This document shows, in pieces, positions 59,398 through 64,000 of a DNA stretch of 64,000 bases (positions are counted from its first letter, which is position 1; each line of letters starts with the position of its first letter). Origin of the DNA: Icerya purchasi (lineage: Eukaryota > Arthropoda > Insecta > Hemiptera > Monophlebidae); the NCBI GenBank assembly GCA_039619475.1, contig CM077116.1, forward strand, positions 100,981,164-101,045,163. The letters are read 5' to 3'. Under the pieces are notes generated by a model. It saw only the letters and a list, made by a program, of their open reading frames with translations. It was not told the origin of the DNA and did not search any database. The position numbers were made by a program, and so were the translations under genes.

Positions 59398-61135
59398 GTA
59401 AAATAGCAAAAAAAAAAAACGAAAGAAAAAATGGGCCTGCGTACTGAGACCGCAAGTGGTTGAGGTTTCGTAAGTTATCTCGAAAGAAACGAAACGTAGA
59501 ATAAGACGTGTATTGCTTTTGCGCAGAACAGCCGTAACTCCCCGGATAGGAATTTCGATGAACAACGACAGGAAATGGAAATATAATATAGTGTAGTGCT
59601 TTTTCGTGCTTTCTCTATCTATTTGCTTTTTGGAGCACGGAAAAAAAAACAAAAAGATGTTTAAGAACCTATCTCAGCGGAAGATTGGACTGCTTCCGAA
59701 AGAAGCTATTTATCAAGAAAAAGGCTGATTTCAAAGTCGGCTGAAGATCCCGATGATAATATACAAACTCGGAGTTTCTTTTTATAATACTATAAACATT
59801 AAATAAAAATTTTATTACCAGATGTAGTCACACAGCTTTGCCGAAATTTTTAATTTTTGACCTAATCAAGCGCGTTACGTTTATGCAATTTGCGCGTTAC
59901 AAAATTGCGAGTAACTCCCCCGTTCTGTTATTTTACACCCAAAAAAAAAATTTCACATGTTGCGATAGTTTCATTCTTTTTTTTTTTTTATGTAGAACTC
60001 TGACGGTATTAACCAAATTTTTAATTTAGAATTTATTAAAAATAATATTTTCTCCCTAAATTTATTTAAGGGCCTTGGCTCGTTTTGCTCTCCAACCTAC
60101 CAGTTGGTGGTCCTTGCCGACGACACTCACGTTTTAATTGTTAACATTAAATGTTTATACGTATAAAAGGAGTGTACTCCTGCAAGTGTGATAAAAGAAA
60201 AGCACGCGGATATCCCTTCCGATTATTTATTGGAAAAATTTTTCCGATATCTCAAATTTCCGATTTTTAAGGTAATTATTACCGCGACATTTCGACATGC
60301 GGTTTAAGTGTTTTCAATTTTAACGTTTAACCCCATCGATTAACATTGAAGTTAAATTAAAAGTTGTTAATTGCGATTTTAATGGTTATTTCTTTCCCAC
60401 TATTTCTTTAATATTGAAAGAATTTTCATATCTTTAAACCAACGTAAAGTGAAAAAACGCGGAAAAGACTTAAATGTTTTTTTTTTTGCATTAATAGACA
60501 CAGATGTCAAAACAACTAATTAAAACAAGAATCGGGACTATGCCTTTTGAGGAGCTAACTGGGGGGGGGGGTACCATCAAATGCCAAAAAATGAAAGAAA
60601 AAACTTCGAAGGTGAACAACTGGCACAAGTTAATTTAATGCAGAGTTGGCTTGTTGCGTGTACAACCAAGTGAACCGGGGGAAAGGTCTAAAAAGACGAT
60701 AGCTGACCGACAAGCACAGTGTTGCAACGCAACCGAAACGATCCACTTGCAACGGCCGGAATTCTTTCCCGGTAAATTGCGGCGCAAGCGAGATGTTGAA
60801 CAGATTAGGCTCTTACGAAAATAATACCATTTCGCAAGTTGAGCAGTTGCGCAAATAGACACAGTCTCCCCCGCCGGATATTAAATCGGGTACAGCTGCG
60901 GCAACGATGTACCGGATTAGCCGCGGAATGATTTATGGTGGCAGGCGTCGAAAGTTTATTTAAAATAAAGTTCGAAAGAAGCGCGAAAAGCGACCGGGAA
61001 AAATCGTGTAGACATGTGCCGTTGTATTACGGAAGGTGTGACTGCGTAGAAAATTGCTTGATGCCTGTAAACGGTGCTTAAGTCGCTTCGCTCTCCGGAT
61101 TATTTTCGAAGATCGCCTCGCCGAATTCGGTTAAG
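59398..61135. other. Non-coding stretch
   Basis: G11 lies at 60561-60571, with T/A runs at 59407-59419 and 59978-59989. A small stem CCAAC-CTACCA-GTTGG is near 60092-60107. The block 60640-61080 is richer in G and C. No gene is recognised. Confidence 0.45.
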
Positions 61136-62077
61136 TTTTTTTTCTTCCGAAAAGTTAAGCGTCGCTCGGAAACATCAACTCGGTCACCGGCAGAACGGCT
61201 CTCCCCGTATCGCCTACACGGTCTACATCCTGCTGGCGTTAGCGATAGAGATCCGTCCACCTCTGAGCGCAGATATAGATATCGCGGATAGACTAAAGCA
61301 AATGCCTTAACCGGCCGCCTCACCGTCGCGACATATTCGTTTCGCTGTGCACCCTACGCTTCTGCGCGTCTAAACTCCATCGGACAGAGTTCTCGATGAT
61401 GCAATTGCTGTTGTTTCTAAAGCGTTTATAATGAAGCCTCGAACTTTTGAAACGAGGCCGGCTCGCAGTGACGAAAAAAGAAGAAAGGCTACACAAAGAG
61501 CAACAGCTTTCGACTTTTTGTAAAATCTGCTGTCGACAACGCGCGCCTTTATACTTTATTTTCGTCGCAAACGCATTGTTCTTTTTGTGCGGCGAGCAAA
61601 ACTTGTGCATTATTTTCGCGCGGCTCGGCATTTTTTAATTTTTCGCCGAATTTCCACTGAATTTCCACCGATTTCGTGCGGCGTTTTACCAGTATCGATT
61701 CTTGTTGAGGGGGCCATTTTACAACGAGACAAAAAAATACTTCTGGACGGCGAAAAAAAAATTGAGAATCTTGCACCCGATTCATTGAACACTTTGCGTA
61801 TCTATCATGCCTTATTTAGAGCAGTCCAGTGCCGAACTATATTGAACATTTTTGTGAAATTTAACTCAACTAAATGTGTAGAGAGGTTATTAATCGTTTT
61901 ATTTAATTACACAACGGAATTGCTTTCAGTTGATCAAAATCAATTTTCAGTCTAATCAGTTTTGGCTTTTAGTCTATCCGCGACAGATGCTCAGAGGCGG
62001 ACGGATCGCTATTACCGTTCTGCCGATGTTCGAGTTGATGATTCCGAGCAACGCTTAACTTTTCGGAAGAAAAAAAA
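61136..62077. repeat. Large inverted repeat, arms ~160 and ~113 bp
   Basis: Arm 1 (61136-61299) and the reverse complement of arm 2 (about 61965-62077) both start T8 then CTTCCGAAAAGTTAAGCG. They continue CATCAACTCG, GGCAGAACGG, TAGCGAT, CCGTCC-x-CCTCTGAGC and TCGCGGATAGACTAAA. Arm 1 has about 40 extra bases after CAGAACGG and a few smaller insertions. Similarity ends abruptly on both sides. The 665-bp spacer has a small stem GCCTCG/CGAGGC (about 61436-61458) and unrecognised frames of 103 and 122 codons. It is either a foldback transposon or an inverted segmental duplication. Confidence 0.8.
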
Positions 62078-62880
62078 TTAATTCCCATCATAAGCAGTGC
62101 ATTCATGAAAAATTTACTAAACAGTTCGAGATGAACTTTTGCCAGTTACATAAGAATTCACGCTCTGTGTCGTGCTAAAAATTCATCGCGCCGTATTATA
62201 TCAATCGGGCCGATTTAATAATCTATATTTAATCATCCTCGCTGGGGCACAGGTTATTGTCACCAGAGTTAACAACTTCTTTAGATAATAATGACATCGT
62301 ATTTTTGACTGAAGAGAATTTTGTATTTCCATGTCATGCGCGTTAGTCATAATTCTTTTTCGGAAAAAATACTGATGAAAGGGCTAAAGCAAAGTTTTCT
62401 TATTGGTGTAGCCTAATAGATTAAACGAACAGTGAACTGAGATCTTGCGGGCCACCAACAGCTTATTTGCAACCTGGCTCGGGCGAGAATGCTTCGTCAA
62501 AATTGTTTCGGAACGAATTGCAGCATCCTAAAATTGAACACACCTTTTGGCTGTTGAGAATAAACCCAACTAGAAAATCCTGACCGCAAAATTCCTTACA
62601 AATACCTTCAAAGCTCTCAGATCGGGGCACCTCTTCAATGGGGAAGGAGTGTTGAATCTCTTGATCGTATTGAACGCTACAATACTAACATCTTTACAGG
62701 CGCATGAACGGTCGCTTGGAATATTAGAGCCGTTATACGGCCGGAAAATTGGCGAATGTAGATGACATGTATTATATCGAAATATTTAGGCTGAGCAAAG
62801 TTCGATGTGGATTCGGGTGTTTTAAAATCAATGTTATTTCTTCTTTGTGAGAATCTAAGCGCAGGAATGGAAAGTCTCTG
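62078..62880. other. Non-coding, nothing recognised
   Basis: No gene, repeat or RNA gene noted. Confidence 0.5.
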
Positions 62881-62899
62881 CGGTGGTTAGAGACGGAAT

Positions 62900-63120
62900 T
62901 GCAAGGTTAGTTTTGCCAGGTCGGATGACGATGTGTTTATTTTAAGCACAGACCGTCACAAAATACTGTACAAATTTAGATAAAGCTGAGGAAGAAACAG
63001 AAGATTTTCATGGAAAAATAGAGGAAACTTTACGAATGACAAGGGTGAAAGTACTTAACGAGATTTCAACGTGAAGTGTAGTAGCAGTGAATATGGAATA
63101 AAGCTGGTTTTTTTCTGATT
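62900..63120 (+). pseudogene. Possible trace of a LINE reverse transcriptase
   Basis: Around 62912-62977 one plus frame reads FARSDDDVFILSTDRHKIL followed by YKFR and a stop. The FA-x-DD-V-x-LS-x-x-x-x-L pattern resembles RT motif C (FADD-V-LLS...L). No other RT motif could be placed with confidence before or after it, and the frame breaks within 70 bp. A chance match is quite possible. Confidence 0.25.
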
Positions 63121-64000
63121 TTTTTTTTTTTTTTTTGGTCAGCATGACTGGGGAATCAGTTAAATAACGGATAGAGTGCAATTCTGCGTGGAAAATTTGC
63201 TTTTTGCCTCGAATGAGCTTTCTTTGTAAACTATACCCGCGACGTTCTAGTCACCATCAGATAATAATGTAAACACCGTGCGGAGAACCAAGTTCATCTT
63301 AATCAACGAAAGCTGTAAAAGTTCTGTTAAGCCAGTTAAAACATATTCCGGAGTGGACGAAACCTTTGATCGTAATTCATGAGGAAAAGAGCAATTTATT
63401 AAAATCAAAAAATCGGCCTTCCCCTTTGATAAATATACTGATTTTAGAATAGGGAAAATATTAAGCTAACCGCTAAATTAGGGAACGAAATGCGGACGGA
63501 AAGAGAAAGTTCGCAATTACATTGAAGAGACGTTCAAATTGTAATAGGCAAGTTGAGACTCATTAGACCTCGGTAAAATGATTGCAGAAAACAAAAATTC
63601 TGGCGTAAATGGACGGAAACTGGTGAAAAACAACTGTACAAAATAATAATAGAGTTATCATGGAAAGAGAAATGCGCTGAAATTAAAATCGAAGTGTTGG
63701 GCTTGATTCCTTCGATGTACGTAAAAAGATCGGAGAGATGACTGGAAAATTTCCGGAAATATGAAATACAGCGCGGGTAATGCGATTGTTTCAGACTTGA
63801 AAGAGAAGGTCAATCGACGGAAAGAAATACCGGGGAAAATTATACGATGACGACAGACTACAAATGGGCGAAGATACAGCGGACGTAAATAGGCTGCGAA
63901 GTAATATACGGCGAAAGAAATAATGGCGACGCTACTAGATATGAGCCTCACGCTGAATCGCTGAAAGTGATGGGGCGTGAAAAAATGCTATTAGAAATCG
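63121..64000. other. Purine-rich non-coding end of window
   Basis: A T17-type run is present at about 63119-63136. The remaining 850 bp are A/G-rich on the plus strand with many stops. A 97-codon minus frame at 63658-63951 is unrecognised. If a LINE is present from 62.9 kb, it may continue here. Confidence 0.4.

Noticed and set aside
61587..61955. 122-codon frame inside the large inverted repeat, with a stretch (LRIYHALFRAV) recalling an RT thumb
   Set aside because: The resemblance is a few residues only, with none of the flanking RT motifs in place.
1..64000. CRISPR array, bacterial operon or phage
   Set aside because: There are no regularly spaced identical repeats, no runs of coding frames and no ribosome-binding-site-led genes. 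The window is eukaryotic in character.

Overview
This window looks like a nuclear, non-coding stretch of an arthropod genome, most likely an insect. The grounds are AT-rich sequence with CpG not visibly depleted, long di- and trinucleotide microsatellites, tRNA-derived SINE copies, remnants of non-LTR retrotransposons, and short non-autonomous DNA transposons (hAT-, piggyBac- and Tc1-like). I cannot name the species. I found no intact protein-coding gene, no rRNA, no functional-looking tRNA and no CRISPR array. The longest open frames (about 170 codons) lie in compositionally odd or GC-rich sequence, resemble nothing I recognise, and are treated as chance.

Layout. 1-14 kb: AT-rich sequence with a candidate TIR element (4234-4607), a 19-bp minisatellite (5005-5113), microsatellites, and a GC-rich island at 11.87-12.73 kb. 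14.3-15.7 kb: the decayed C-terminus of an I/Jockey-type LINE ORF2, lying between a SINE-tail fragment and a full-length SINE copy. 19.6-21.0 kb: the decayed 3' part of a LINE with a CCHC knuckle and restriction-like endonuclease (R2/R4/Dong type), bracketed by (TAA)n as expected for Dong-like target choice. 23.3-24.5 kb: a 544-bp element with roughly 140-bp inverted arms, immediately followed by a hAT-like MITE with a 9-bp direct repeat at its ends. 24.5-39 kb: mostly featureless, with a GC-rich island (32.1-33.4 kb), a second tRNA-like family (35.3 kb) and another SINE copy (35.5 kb).

39-47 kb: a Tc1-like relic (39.3 kb), a 108-bp tandem duplication (41.7 kb), a tRNA-headed SINE with inverted-repeat ends (42.8-43.05 kb), a piggyBac-like MITE with TTAA duplications (45.88-46.15 kb) and a three-copy diverged minisatellite (46.65-46.99 kb). 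48.5-56.3 kb: GC-rich islands, a compound trinucleotide array, and the most CpG-rich patch of the window (55.49-55.75 kb). 57.9-62.1 kb: a cluster of inverted-repeat structures, comprising a hAT-like MITE with an imperfect 8-bp TSD, a near-perfect 149-bp hairpin, a SINE tail and a 940-bp inverted repeat. The last kilobase may hold a further LINE trace.

The elements form an ecology rather than a pathway. The SINEs and MITEs encode nothing, so their movement depended on LINE reverse transcriptases and transposases made elsewhere. The GC-rich islands between AT-rich repeats may be promoters, untranslated exons or conserved regulatory DNA of a gene outside the window, but the sequence alone does not prove this. 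All calls are by-eye readings of the sequence; no searches or alignments were run.
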